DNA of 64,000 bases from NCBI GenBank assembly GCA_016169945.1, contig JADLSH010000367.1:8295501-8359500 (forward strand). Reading direction: 5' to 3'. Shown here in pieces: positions 34,390-47,115 of this stretch. The notes below the pieces were generated by a model. It did no database searches. It was not told the DNA's origin and saw only the letters and a list, made by a program, of their open reading frames with translations. This DNA is from Trachythela sp. YZ-2020 (Eukaryota > Cnidaria > Anthozoa > Malacalcyonacea > Clavulariidae). The position numbers and the translations under genes were made by a program. Each line of letters starts with the position of its first letter. Position 1 is the stretch's first letter.

Positions 34390-37300
34390 TGCCAAGTCGC
34401 TGTATTGTTGCTGGGTGTTCGAGTGTTCCTTGCCCAGAAAAAGGCATAGGACTTCACCAGATTCCGTTTTACGAGAGTGAAGATCTGGTGAAAAAGAAGA
34501 GAAGGAAGAAGTGGATAGATTTTGTTTCTTTAAAACGGGCAAAATTCCCTATATCTAGGAGATCAAGCATTTGTTCACTTCACTTCCAACCCAAGGATTT
34601 CAAAAGAAAATGTAAGAATTTACCAGGACAAACAAGCTCCTATTTACCCGTGCTTATATCAGATGAAGTTGGTGTGTTGGCTTTCCCATCGATTCATGTT
34701 TCGGACGTATCACTAGAAGAGAATACACCTTCTGAAAGGGAACGTAGACTAGTAAGTTTACCGTGCATCTTGTGGCTTTAATTTATTAAGTGTGAAATAT
34801 GGTTTTCAATAATATTATAAGATGCTTTTTCGTATTTAGCTAATATATTAACAGCTGAACAACATTTAACTCGTAGTTCTATCCTTTTTAGCTTGTAAGA
34901 AATATTTTGTCCAGTGAAGAGCCATGTTCTTCGACTGCTGGTCAAGATGAAAACTTAGATCGCATCGTTAACGAAAACGATATGTTTGGAGAAGGAATTG
35001 ATACCTTCTATATATCGGAAAGCGACAAGGAGATTGACAAGGAGCAGATAACCACTGATGAGCAGTTTAGGACAATTGGAGTACAAATTGAAGTACAGGT
35101 ATACGATTTTTTAAAAACACTTTATAGATTATTAATATTGGAATAAACGCCATGATGGTGAGATATGTGGTTTTTTTCAGTCGACAAATGGGTTTTGTCA
35201 AACTACACCTCAACCGTGTCGCGAATGTGTCGAATATCGTGAAACAATAAGACAGTTGAATAGAAAATTGCAGATGAAGGTTGAAAATATTAAACTACTC
35301 ACCAAAGGTAATCGACAAATTGTGAATGTTGATTGTAAAATATCTCTTGACGTCGCATATAATTTGGCTGTCTTATTTTTTATAGAGATAAAGAAACTTG
35401 ATGAATTACAAGGAGCCGTCCAAGTTAGGGAGAAAACTCCGGAAAAGGCTTTCGACGACACAAAACATGACAATAGAAAAGAGCAGACAAAAGAGGATAG
35501 CGACGTCGACAAGGATAGCGACATCGAGAATGAAATTGAAATGTCAGACGAAGAGGATATTTATGACATGGAAACTGAATCTGAACTCGAATCTGAAAGT
35601 CCTGAAAGCGAAGAGTCAGATGTAGGCGAGACAAATCAATGCAATAAGTATAAGATTTATCGTTTATTACCGTTTTAAAACCATTTGCAAGCTTGTACCG
35701 TCAAAATTCTTCAAATTCGAAAATAGATTTGTTTACGCAGAAATGTCTTTTAAACTTTATGTCATGAAATTGACAAATTTAATAGGGGGCGTGTTGCGTG
35801 AATATGTATAAAATAATTGTCAAAACTCGAGCCTCGTCGATCAAAAGTACTCAAAAGTACTCAAAACATGGTAGTATAAAACATTTGGCGGTGTGTACAA
35901 AATACAAATGCTACTAACCATGTAAGTAATTCTTATTTTAAAAGAAAATCTGTTTCCTCAGAATTTGTTTACTTCGCATTGGCAATAAATATAATTTAAA
36001 TGTTGATGTATATAAAACGATACTGATTCGTTTTCAAACTTGCACCTCTCGGAGTCTCGGTAGCTTTTAGAATCATCTTGTCAGCAAATCTTATTTATTT
36101 TTCCCATCATTGTCGCTATTCATTTGACGATTATTGTAATTAATGCGTATTTGGTTGTCAAAGGTTTTATACTTTTATATCACTACATATATATATATAA
36201 TAAGACATTACGAGACACAAAGGTATAAATGTCAAATACTTCCAATTTCATAAATATTTCCCAAATTTCGGACTTTTTCTAAACTAGAGTTTTAAAATGC
36301 ATTTTATTCGAAATGCAATCTAACTCGAACTGAAACGATATCGACTTTTACTGATTTTAATATACTGAGTTTAATTAGGTACCTTTTAAATAGATCTGAC
36401 ACATATTTGTTCTAATCCACAGGGTAAACACGGGAGAAAGCAACCTTAGAAAACAACCCAAATTCCTTGTTTTCTTGTCACAATTGTTGCTCCTTTTCCA
36501 AATATGTCCTTCCTGTAAGACTGAAAACCCTCTTGTTGACGTCTCACAATTTGGAACTATGGTTAAAGTTACTACATCATGTGGCAACCCTGCTTGTACT
36601 AAGAAAGACAACACTTGGAAATCACAACCATACATAGCAGGCTGTAAAATTCCTGCTGGGAACTTTTTACTATCTTATGCTATACTGTTATCTGGTAGTT
36701 CAGCAACCAAAGTTTTACGTGTGTTTTCACACATGGGACTTCATGCCATGTCTTTAACCACATTCTTTAAACATCAAAGGGTAAGTGGAATTGTTTTAAA
36801 TCATTTATGTCAAGTTATACAAAAATGCTGCAGCTTGCAACAAACAACTGGTCTAAATTCATATTAGTGTGAATAAACTCACCAGTGATTTAAATCAAAT
36901 GCAGCATTGGGTCATTCCAGAAAATATTCACACCTTCCCCTGCACATAGGAAATGGGAAGTTAACAGTGGCTAGGAATGGGGCACATGCAGTATGATGAA
37001 TATCACTGTTACCTGTTGATATTTATGATCAGTTATCCCAACTAAAAGAGAGTGTTTGCTGAAATCATACAACTACATGGCAAACTTGTGTACTGACTTG
37101 GAGTTAGATACAGTGGTGTGGGGACACGGGGCATACTCCAAGTTTTCTTCAAAGTGCCCTTTTTTCCAGCTAAAAATGGAGAAAGTGCCCTTTTCTAAGA
37201 GAAGAGATGCCTTTAAGAGGAAGAGTCCTCCAATTCAAAGTTTCTTCCTATGCCTATATATGGAAGTCAACCCTCATTTGGCCACTCTAGTGCATTTTAT

Positions 37301-40283
37301 TTTAGATGAATATTTTATCCTTCTCCCTCCCTGATCAGCACCAATTTTCTCTTTGGAGTGTATCTATTCTGCAATAACCCATTTACTTGTGTACACCTGC
37401 TATTTTTTACAATGGGTCATTCCAGAGAAGATCCACACTTCCCCCACAGAGGAAATTTCTGTGGTCCGAAGGGTATAAAAATTTGTTCCTGATTTTAGCA
37501 ATATATTGTATTGGGATATCTGAAGGGTAGGGTTAACTTCCAATTTTCTCCGTGGGGAGGAGGTATAGATATTTTCTGGCAGTGGCGTAGCCCGGGTCAT
37601 GGTTTTGGGGGCGAGATGCGAATGCCGGCGTGAGCCATTCTAGGAGTCCGGGATGCCCCCCGGAAAATTTTGAAATCTAGAGTCCCTCAGATGCGATTTC
37701 CTGCATTTTCAGGGTGAGATTTTGCAGAATTCCAAGGATTATATTGTGCATAAAGACATGATTATACCGCCACCACCCAACTTCTACACGGATTTATACT
37801 TCTCGCGAGAATGGTCTTGAAAGCAATTGGGGGGCGGTCGCCACTCGCCCTCCATTAACTACGCCACTGTTTTCTGGAATGACCCAATGCTCATTCAGTC
37901 ATTCCTGTTTTCTTAGGAATTGCTTTTTCCAACAGTTATGGTTCACTGGAGAAAATATCAGCAAACCATGTTAGACAAAATAAAGGGGCTGAAAACACCC
38001 GTGGTTCTTGGGGGAGATGGCAGGCATGATAGCATGGGACACTCAGCAAAATATTGTGCATACACAATATTTTGCTGCTCCATGCCTATGATTATCCACT
38101 TCACACTAGTCCAGGTACAAATAATTGAAGTTGAAGAATTAGGAGATACTGCCATTGTTTAATTCACAATCTTTGTTGTTTTAGCGGAATGAGGCAGGGA
38201 ATAGTCCCGCAATGGAGTACCTGAGTTTTCAGAGGTGCATGTCATATTTGATCAGCTGTGGCATAGTTATTTCCACCTTTGTGACAGACCGACACACATC
38301 AATTGTCAAGCATATGCGGGAGAAGCTAGGTCACATAACACACTATTTCGATCTATGGCACGTTAAGAAAAGTAAGGCTTATGATTACTACTTATAGGGT
38401 AGCTTAAGGGGGATTTTTCTACTTGTTAGGGGGGGTTGGTGTTAGATATTTTACAAGCTCCCTATTAATTGTAACTTTCCCATGCAGAAATTGGAAAAGT
38501 ATTGAACAAGCTAAGCAAGGAGAAGGGGAATGAAAATCTTCAACAGTGGATTCGCCCATGTGAGAGACATTTTGTGTGGAGTGCAACATCCACATTTTTA
38601 GGAAATGGCAACTTAATATGGGCCAAGTTTAAGTCCTTCCTCAGTCATGTGGTAAATGAACACGAAAATCTCGATGAGCCATTATTCAGTAAATGTGCCC
38701 ATGGTGAGATTCAACCAAGAGAATGGCTGAAGAAAGGTAAGAATATCACCACACAAAATGCATTTGCAATACAGCCAAAGCAGCCCCATGCTCTTTCTAA
38801 TGTCAAACTAAGATGGAGAACTTTGGCATTATGTGTTAAAACCAAATTATAGAAATGTTGCAGATGGTCTTGTGAAGTATTTGACATGGTCTTCACTTAG
38901 GAGCTAGAGCAAGGAATGATAAAGGCCTCAAAGCGTTTATGGTAATCTGATCTATGTTCCTCTCTTACTATTCACATTGCGATTGTATTTTTTTTGTATA
39001 TGCAGATTCCCGTTGTATGAAAAGTTGGTTTCCACTTTAACGAAAAAGCATTTGAAGAAAGGTATCACGAAAGTCTCCCCCATGGAACAAACGAGCTGTT
39101 TAGAAGGTTTTCATTCAGTTTTAAACCATTTTGCACCAAAGATGATTGCATACACATACCAAGGGATGGTAATTAGGTATGTTAAGGATGTATTTATCAT
39201 TTATTGACTCCATGTGAAGGGCAAATCTGACCCCCTATTGTGCAGGCCAATAAAAAAAATTAATTATTTAACATATTCAACCATATATAGGATATTATAT
39301 CCACTCCCATGCCATTTTAAAAGCTGCAATGTGCACTACTTTATTTAATCTGTTTAACATCAGATTATTTTGTCAAGGAGAGTAAATAATGTAATGGCTA
39401 ATTATACAATATTGTCTCTTTACAGACACATCTTAGCAATAATCCACTTCAATATTAACTTACGAAGAGAATTGAAGAAAATGAAGATGGCACAGAACGT
39501 TTTTCAGTTATCTACCCCAAATTCAAAAATGGGAAGCTACAGTAAGGAGTGTCCGTGTTAAACAGAACTTTGGTAAGTTTGCTTAGAATCACTTTTACAG
39601 TTTTAAAAGTAGGAACTATCAAAATGTGATGTATATAAATATGATTCTTGTTGTTTATAGGTACTCAGATAAATACATGAGTCTTTTGCAAGTTTTAATA
39701 ATCATCCATTTGTTATGTGTCTTAGAATATGTTGATGCCATTTATCAGACATTCCTGCAGACCGATTGGGAAAAACTGGAGGAAGTTGCTACTGAAATTC
39801 AGGAGTCTGCCCCAGCCGCTATGAACACTATGCTCGACAAGCAGTCTAAAACTGAAGCAGTGGACAAGTGGAAGCAGAGGAAAACAATGACTGCTGTAGA
39901 TGTACCAGGAACAACAACTGAAGAATCAGCAGGTAATTATAGCTATTTGTACTGTATTTATAACAGAGTGTTTGATTCTCAGTGTTCCTAAATTTGAGGG
40001 CTGAAAATGTATTACTTCTTTAAAAAATTTTAAAAGTTGTACGTTGTATAATATTAATTACAAAACTGTCTCAGCCCTGAAAAATACCCTCTTAATAAGT
40101 CCCCTTAAATAAGAAATTTAATTTAACTTTTTATAATCAATGTCATTTACAGTAAACCAAAGCAATAACTCTCAGAAGTCAAAACAACCTCGGTCCAAAC
40201 CAAGATGTTCACATTGTAAGAACTTCATGAAAGGCCACAAGAACATCAAGGAATGTCCTAGAAACAGGACATCATCCCAATGA
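34390..40283 (+). CDS. THAP-domain transposase, Kolobok-like, multi-exon
   Basis: Exons I can define: 34390-34751, 34892-35098, 35181-35307, 35386-35647, 36423-36780, 37917-38114, 38185-38371, 38488-38736, 39006-39176, 39426-39571, 39726-39932 and 40153-40283. Most have clean GT-AG ends. Exon 1 has a C2CH THAP domain (CIVAGCSS at the start, CSLHF later). The middle has CPSC and CGNPAC zinc pairs. The catalytic core shows GGDGRHDSMGHSAKY (D), TDRH (D) and SCLEGFHSVLNHFAPKM (E). The tail has a zinc knuckle CSHCKNFMKGHKNIKEC. Breaks: exon 10 lacks one base in an A-run (39478-39481) and one in GGG (39531-39533), and the 38736/39006 junction does not keep phase. The gene is thus recently dead or carries consensus errors. 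Confidence 0.75.
36905..37890. repeat. Inverted-repeat insertion in a transposase intron
   Basis: CATTGGGTCATTCCAGAAAA near 36904 is inverted at TTTTCTGGAATGACCCAATG (37868-37888). A third, internal copy is near 37411. The unit lies entirely within the intron before the catalytic exon 37917-38114. It is MITE-like with no coding content. Confidence 0.6.
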
Positions 40284-40374
40284 CAAACCTGAATTGCATG
40301 TGACTGTGTCATGCCAAATTTATGTTTATATTAAATTTATGTAACACTAGCTAGTTCAGTTTCTGAGATATATA

Positions 40375-41829
40375 CTAGTCTAATGCTTCTTCATCCGATG
40401 AGGATTCTTCTTCATAACCACGAAAAGCCTCCTCTTTTGGTGCATTGAACTGCTTTCTAATTGCATTATATGCACACGATGGAAGTGGGTGCCTTACCCT
40501 TCCAAGGCATCCATAAATGAAAAAGGTGAATTCCCTGTATGCAATACTCCGGAAAAACCTATAATATAAGAGCTGGATTTAGAATTGATTCAAATTATCT
40601 TTTCGTGTTCACAGCCACAATCCCATAGTGTGCTGTGCAATTCCATATAGTGTATTCAAATTTATTTCAGGCTTATGCATAAATATGCACCAATTGCTAT
40701 GTATGTATGTACTAACGAGTAACATTCTCTCCCCGGGCATATACCCAGGAATTTCACTTTAGGATGTTAAAACAATAATTGTATTCCCACCCTGCCAAAA
40801 CGTTGTTCAAAAGCCTTATATAAAGTCCAATTAGCAGTCAGTTTTTGGAGTCAAACACTGCCTTTTTCGTAAACATCTGCGAGAACTATAGAAATCAAAT
40901 GCCCCAACAAAATAAAATTTTACTAGCAACATAATAATTATGGCCGACCTTAGCCGTCGCAGTGTGTTACACTTTTCGAACTCATCGGTGCACGGAATTG
41001 GTTTATCAAATAGAAATATGTACTAACTAGTATTAACTACCCTAAAACATGGATATATAATAACATTAAAAACATTTATAGGTGCATAATAAAGTTAATA
41101 CTCTACAATGTTCTTGCTGACATAACATTTATACTGTATAAAATCAGGCTGTGAATAATCAATGTTTGTTCGGATGACTTCAACGTTTCATGAAAGAAAG
41201 TGAACATAAAAATTAGCGCAAATAGAATGAACACTTACGTTTCTTCAGATTTTGTTTGCTTGTACTTCTTCTTTTCTTTCGTGCGAAGCTTATTCGCAGC
41301 ATGTCGTAGGACCAATTGTCTAAGCAAATCGTAGTAAAACCTGGATGTAGAGTTATGCAAGCAGGAGCGACAGCGACCTCCGAAATGACTTCGTCTTTGT
41401 TGAGGGCTTCAACACATCGGTCTATCTCTCCACAACAAAGACACTCGTAGGCATTCTGCAGTAATTCTGTTCGACAGTGCCCGCACGTGCACCTATACAA
41501 TGTCAATAACGATTCATATTCCTCTTCAATCAGATACTTATTTTGGACTGATAACACAAAGTACTCGTTACACTAGCTTACCATTCACTCAGGGCTTTTG
41601 TTCCATTCATTCGCATTTTTAAACTGTTTAGTTTTTCCTCATCTTCTGATAGTTCCCTTGCGTAATTTGCTTGCCAATGTTCGTCGGCTAAGGGCTCTTC
41701 TTCGTAAGGAAAACTAAATATAGTACTTGCCGATGAAGTATCGACGATGACACTGTCGTCCACTTCAAAGTCATAAACTTCATCCTCAGATGATTCAGAA
41801 TATTTAGACGAAGACCCGGGCGATGACAT
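40375..41829 (-). CDS. P2RX7_C-like cysteine-rich domain protein inside the Kolobok-like element
   Basis: Three exons: 41829-41582, 41492-41239 and 40558-40375. Exon 1 starts MSSPGSSSKYSESSEDE and is acidic and serine-rich. It joins in phase (TG|G) to give ALSEWCTCGHCRTELLQNAY, then ECLCCGEIDRC. Exon 3 gives AYREFTFFIYGCLGR and LPSCAYNAIRKQF, then an acidic tail. This C-x-C-GxC ... CxCC ... YRxF ... GRLG ... PSC order is that of the intracellular ballast (C-terminal) domain of P2X7, a zinc-binding fold found on its own in many cnidarian proteins. No channel part is present. The 41239/40558 junction is one base short of frame at a T5 run (40553-40557). It is convergent with the transposase and 92 bases from its stop. 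Its role in transposition is unknown. Confidence 0.7.
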
Positions 41830-41924
41830 TTTATATTTTTAACAAACGAGCAATGTAAACAACCTTGGTAAACAACAGCATGGCCTGCATATAAAGCCTG
41901 CATGGGTTACTCACGTTACGTCAC

Positions 41925-42617
41925 CGAATAATTAACTCAACTCGTTCCCAGATCGCGTACGGGGAAAAATATGTGGAAAATACAACTTTTGAAGAGCGAT
42001 TGCACAAAGGTCTTTAAACAGAATGCGATTTTGCTTTGAAATATATCAGTTTCTTAACCTGTACTTTCAAACTAGACCAAAATCCCACAGGGTTTATATG
42101 CACTTTAAATATTTTGTCATAATCATATTCTCGAAAGCAAATGTCAAATAATATAAACTGATAATGTTCTTGTCGCTAGACTCGCTACACGGCACGTGTA
42201 CGAATCTCGCAATCACCTCGCGGCCACGCACTTGATAGCGCACGTGCATTTGAGATTGCACAAAAAATCGGGTGTTCCGGGGGAAAGATCGCCAATTTAA
42301 TGTCAATTCAACGTCTTCAGCAAATGTTTCAAGTTCAATATAAAGACTCTAATTCAGCATAGTTTGTGTAAAATCGCCATAAGATCAAAAGAATATTTAA
42401 AGAAAAATGTGAAGCCCTGTCTTGAAGCACTAAATCACTAAATGTTAATGAAATTTAAAAAGAAACATAAATTGTATGCACCCCCCGGAAAGTTTACACT
42501 ATGATGTATGTATCTATGTATGTATGTATGTATGATAGCTCGTGTGAATTTTCGCCCCTCATCACAATACTGCAAAGTTACAATACTGCACTAAAAATGA
42601 CTATAACTACAGAATAT
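41925..42617. other. Right part of the insertion in copy B, beyond the Kolobok TIR
   Basis: No gene. Includes a TATG/GTAT microsatellite (42500-42535). Homology to copy A resumes at 42618. Confidence 0.5.
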
Positions 42618-42814
42618 ACGAACTAAACAAAAAAATCTACATTTTTAGAAACAGCAGTCCGCAGTTGCTACGGGGCTTGTTTTTAAGAAAGAATCGCGCT
42701 CCAAAATAGCGGCATGAAGTTTTTGTTTCGCACAGGCGCATTCAAAATATCATATTTCTTATCTCAGCTTATCAAAGAACAAAACTGTGTTTGCATTTTG
42801 GACATGTTTATATA

Positions 42815-42995
42815 TTCCCTGTGGGAGGAAAGCGGAGTACCCGGAGAAAACCCACTACTTTCGGCAGAGCGTTGACTTTACTCTTTTCACTTGAGGACTG
42901 GGTTCGAGTCGCATTGAGAAAGTTCTCACTGAGACTTGAACCCGCGGCCTTAGAGGTGAAAGGCAAGTGTGCTAACCACTTCGCCACCCAAGCCC
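42815..42995 (-). mobile_element. tRNA-derived SINE, reverse, copy B only
   Basis: Minus strand: tRNA-like head with CTTGGGTGGCGAAGTGGTTA and GCGGGTTCAAGTCTC, then the body and GTTTTCTCCGGGTACTCCGC tail. In copy A the matching position has unrelated sequence (4578-4612). Confidence 0.7.
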
Positions 42996-43041
42996 ATGTA
43001 AAGAGGCTGTCAAGAGTTCGCTAAAACCGAACTTTGGTGGT

Positions 43042-43547
43042 CAGGGGTTTTTTCAGGGACTTTTTAGGGCCGTAAAACGGCCCCCAAAACTCAATCTTTA
43101 ATTGAGTTTTGAAACTCAATCTTCTCACCAAAAGTTTCAGTGCAGAAAAAATGAAGTAGTTTGAGTTAAATTCTTGACGTGTGGAATTACGCATTCGCCA
43201 TCTTTAACCAGTTTATAGTGTCCTTTAGTGCCCTGCTTTAACACATTGCGGTCCGGTCCATTGTTATCCAAGTTTAACCCCCTTAGTACCAGACTGATCC
43301 TGATAATCGTTTTTTCTACTTATGGTCCTTTTGGGATTAAAGTAAATAATATTTTCAACAGTTTATGATATCGTTAATTTTATACAAGTGTTGGTTTAAT
43401 GTTTCTCTTATTTACGAAAGTTAAAATGACCAGGATGCACTCTTTTCACTTCAAATAATACTCCCCGTCTCAACTACATTTATTGGGTGCTAAACTCAAT
43501 CTTCTCTGCAAAAACGGACCCAAGAAAAAATCCGGAAAAAAACCCTG
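43042..43547. mobile_element. MITE with 5-bp TSD, present only in copy B
   Basis: CAGGGGTTTTTTC at the left and AAAAAAACCCTG at the right are inverted ends. GTGGT flanks both (43037-43041; 43548-43552). Copy A has the uninterrupted CTTTGGTGGTGTTCAAGG at about 4643. Inside are repeated AACTCAATCTTC words. The family is uncertain. Confidence 0.85.
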
Positions 43548-43945
43548 GTGGTGTTCAAGGATTCAATGCTAGTTATTTGTTTTTTACTGCATTCTGTTGT
43601 TAAAAGAGACACAACTTAAGCTATGGATAACCTTTTGACGTCTATTATTTTGTTTGATATAATAATGAAAGTTGAAGCTAATCTAAAAATCGTACAAAAA
43701 AAGTACAAATTATCCGGCCGCCGGGTCTCTGAAATGCGACAAGTGTTAGCATGGCAGAGATTTACACGCCATTTGACGTAATCAATGATCTTTACAAAAC
43801 AACGCATGACATTGGTTTGTGATGCTTCTACGAAAGCTGTGATTGGTTTGTAGGTATTACGCTCTGTGCGTCTGTCCTCTAATATATCATAGCTCTCAGT
43901 CAATGAAGTCAGTTTATTATCTTTAAATAGAAATAGATAACGTAC

Positions 43946-44023
43946 CTCTTGCAAAACCATTGTCTTATTCTTTCGTTTCTTGTAAGCTCTTGTGTTCTTT
44001 TGGCATTTGCAAGTTCGGTTAAC
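43946..44023 (-). CDS. Linker exon of NLR-like receptor, copy B
   Basis: Counterpart of 5040-5120 with the same CAG acceptor, GAG|GTACGT donor and phase. It is 78 bases, one codon shorter at the N-terminal side, and encodes LANAKRTQELT followed by a diverged KQWFC-like end. Confidence 0.55.
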
Positions 44024-44877
44024 CTGATGTGAAAAATTAGATAAGCATCATAAAATAATCATGTCCATGCGGTGGATTGCAGAACTGCAGGCTGGAAAAA
44101 AATTATTTCTTTCTGCGACCAATGTGATCAAACAAAAAAATATTCTGTCAATATTCGGGCAGTTCGCCAATTAGCAAAGAACGCAAAGCTTAGCCAAACG
44201 TGTCCACCCTTTCCCTCCAACCCCTGCTGATCTCACAACTGCACTGGAAATCAGCAAATATCTAGATCTGTGTATCTAAAATAAATCTTATGGTCATCTT
44301 CTTCTAGAGTATACACTCTAATATCAAATACTAAATTGCTTACTATTGTACATGTACACTACAGGTTTGCATTCTAGGAATTTTCTGGGAGCTCAAAAAT
44401 TTTCTGGGACCAAATGGTCGGATACTTTTTCCACCCCTGCGCAGAAGATTGGTTTGATTGGGGGGTTGTTAGACAAACTCTAGGTATACCCAGGGGCATG
44501 CACTCCCCAAAAAATTTTCAAATGCTGACTTTCCAAAACGCCTTTTCCTCTGTTCTCGGGAAGGTTTGACATGTAGACATTAATTAGTCATGTTTGACAT
44601 TTAATAGTTATTTTGTATTTCTGGCAGAATCTGACATCTTCATATTAAGTTCTCCCACTCTGATCTATTTTGGGAGGCTTAGCCCCCTCATATATAATTT
44701 ATACTTTGAGGGGCTAAAGGCCATAGTCCCCCAAGTTTCCCCCGGTTCCACAGCCAATGCTCAAGTGTATAATACATACTTATTAGTTACCACACGAACC
44801 ATGCCAATTGTTCTTCTACATTTAATATATTCATATTCTTAAATTACTATAATCGACATTATATGAATTAGACATAC

Positions 44878-47083
44878 CTTTTTCCCTCCAATTCTTTAAA
44901 TTGATCTCCAATTAACCCAGCAACAAACAGGATCACTAAATGCCACCTGGGATTATCAATGTGCTCAGATAGAAATGATTCAACATTGTCCATATCATCA
45001 ACCACATGTAGTGCTGCAAGAAACTCTTGAATTGTAAGATGAAGAAAACAAAAGATGTTCTGTCGTTTGTCTTCTAATTTATTAAATAGACCGCAATTTG
45101 ACAGTTCGGAAACAAATTCATCATCATTTTCAAACTCGAATATTAACTGCTCTTCTATCATTCCATTTCTTGCAATTCTTTTAAGTTTGTTCAAGTCATT
45201 TTGAAGCTGTTCAGGAAGCTTTGCGATAATATAATTCTTTGGAATTGGTTTGTCCTTGTATCCTAAATGGTGCCTGAACAGTAAAATCTTTATAGCTCTC
45301 TTGTACAACTCTGTAATTGTTCTTGGAACATTGCTCTGATGTTCAGCTTCTCGTTCATCTATTTCAATGCTTTCCTTTAATGTCAAAGAGACAATATAGG
45401 AATTAACGGGTATGTAACATAAGCTCAAAAGCTCTGGTGACTGCTTGATCAAGTTCCATATCTCTGAACTTTTCTTTGTGTCATTACGGCAAAACTTTCC
45501 AACATAATTTTTTATTTGTTCCTCGTGAAAACCCAAGATCTCAACCTCTCGATCAAATGACAGGTGTCCATAAATGTGTTCTGCGGTGGGTCGAGATGTG
45601 GTTAATACTGTAACTCCAGGCAATAGTTCACCTTTCACTAGCTGTTTAAAAATCAGGAGTATATGTGTAACTTCATTGTGGCTATTTACAGTCTTTTCTT
45701 CAGTTAAAGACTGATCATTAATTTTTAGTTCGTCCAAACCGTCAAAAATCAGAACAACTTTACTTGGCATCAAACAAATAGATTCATAAATTCGATTAAA
45801 ATCAGCCGATGACATGTTGAGTCCATCAGAATGGCGCAACATTTCTCGAAAACTTGTTTTCCCAAGCGTCTCGTTAAAAGTGCGAAACCGTATTAAAATT
45901 ACTATTTTACCATGCCAGAAATCAAATGATTGTTGCTGCCACTGATAAAATATCTTTTTCGTCAGGAGAGTTTTGCCGATACCTGGACGACCCACCACAA
46001 GTATGGACCTGGGAAGTCGTTTTGAAATGGCTTCAAATAGATCTGCTGTTCTCTTCAGGGTAGTTGCATTCACTAGTGCTTTAAAGTGTGCTTCGTATGT
46101 CTCATGTCTATTTTCAAACAGTCTTCTGGAAGTGTAGGTCATTTCCCTTCCCTCTTGAATTATCACATTAATATACATCTCTTCCAGGGTTCGACGTGAT
46201 AAACGTTTCTCGCCGAAATCATCATGCAAATAGAATATGTCCTCAGATATGTTCTCCCTGATCTTTTTTATCAACTTTCTGATCCTTTTACGCTTTCTCA
46301 AAAGATAAACACAACAAAATTCCACGTCAGTAAATAGATTATCATCTTTCCATGTTGACCACAACAGATAAACAAGCTCCATGAACGCCACTGTACCAAC
46401 GAGGAAATTTACTGTTACAACGGTGACAGCTACTTTTTCAATTTTGTTGCCCATAGGATAAGTGCAGTCCACAACTGAAAAGTTTTACTTTGTCTTTGTG
46501 TAAAGTTCGCGAGGGGAGTACTCGTGGTTTTCGTTGGCAAACGACATTGAAATTCGACTGGAAAATTCGATGAGGATAAGAGCAATACTGCAAATATCAC
46601 CAATGGTATTATACGAAAAGCGATCAAATGTATGATGTATACCGTGAAAACAATATAACGACCAGCCGAATTTTGGTGCGCCATGGGGTCCGAAGCTGCT
46701 TGTGACAGTGGCTGACTCTCTTCGGCGCCATTCGTCGTTGAACTCGGAGAGTCTACAAAGATCACCACGCGATGGTTGACAGAATAAGCGTAGATAATAC
46801 TAAGTAAGAGCACAAGTCCAAAATTCATCACGACCATGTGGTGAAGAGGCAAAGAAGGGTAAAATTCTTGCTGGTATTTGAGAAAACATTGCGTCTCAAT
46901 GTACTTCCTTGTTGATAAATCGCTCGTGATGGTCTTGTCTGGGTTACACTGTAACGTCGCTTTCGACTCGAAATCACTCGCGATCCCAATAACAACAACG
47001 CCAATTGATACAAACAATGTAAGAAGTACAAAACCAAACTTATTGTAGCTCTTACGAGGTAGAAATTTCAAACAGCTTTCCAT
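44878..47083 (-). pseudogene. Innexin/pannexin-like 4TM plus NACHT exon, frameshifted, copy B
   Basis: Closely similar to 5797-8021. From ATG 47083 the frame runs through the first three helices and the second outside loop, then shifts at AGTTTTACTT (46481-46490), where copy A has one extra G (AGTTTGTACTT). From about 46472 the correct frame continues through helix 4 and an intact NACHT: GRPGIGKT, IFDGLDEL, TTSRPT and FLHLTIQEFLAA. The donor at 44878 is a better match (GGTATGT) than in copy A. A single missing base is the only break I see, so this is either a very young pseudogene, a consensus error, or an allele. Confidence 0.7.
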
Positions 47084-47115
47084 GTTTGCGTGAGTATTTG
47101 TCCAATTGACACGAG

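Larger units (their letters stand above)
30646..41924. mobile_element. Kolobok-like DNA transposon with two convergent genes
   Basis: GTGACGTAACATGAGTAAC (30646-30664) is matched at the other end by its inverse (41906-41924) with one mismatch in 19. Between lie a plus-strand THAP-transposase gene and a minus-strand P2RX7_C-type gene, whose first codons each sit under 100 bases from a TIR once the nested Harbinger is removed. Without Harbinger the element is about 7.6 kb. A TTAA duplication, expected for Kolobok, is not clear: TTAA is at 41932-41935, but the left side has only TTTTAG. The superfamily call rests on the transposase motifs, which I recall from Kolobok families but could not search. 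Confidence 0.65.
42618..47115. repeat. Segmental duplication, copy B, second half
   Basis: Collinear with 4377-8085 of copy A. Private to this copy are the SINE at 42815-42995, a 506-bp element at 43042-43547, about 180 bases at 44259-44441, and a 1-base loss in the NACHT exon. Confidence 0.85.
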
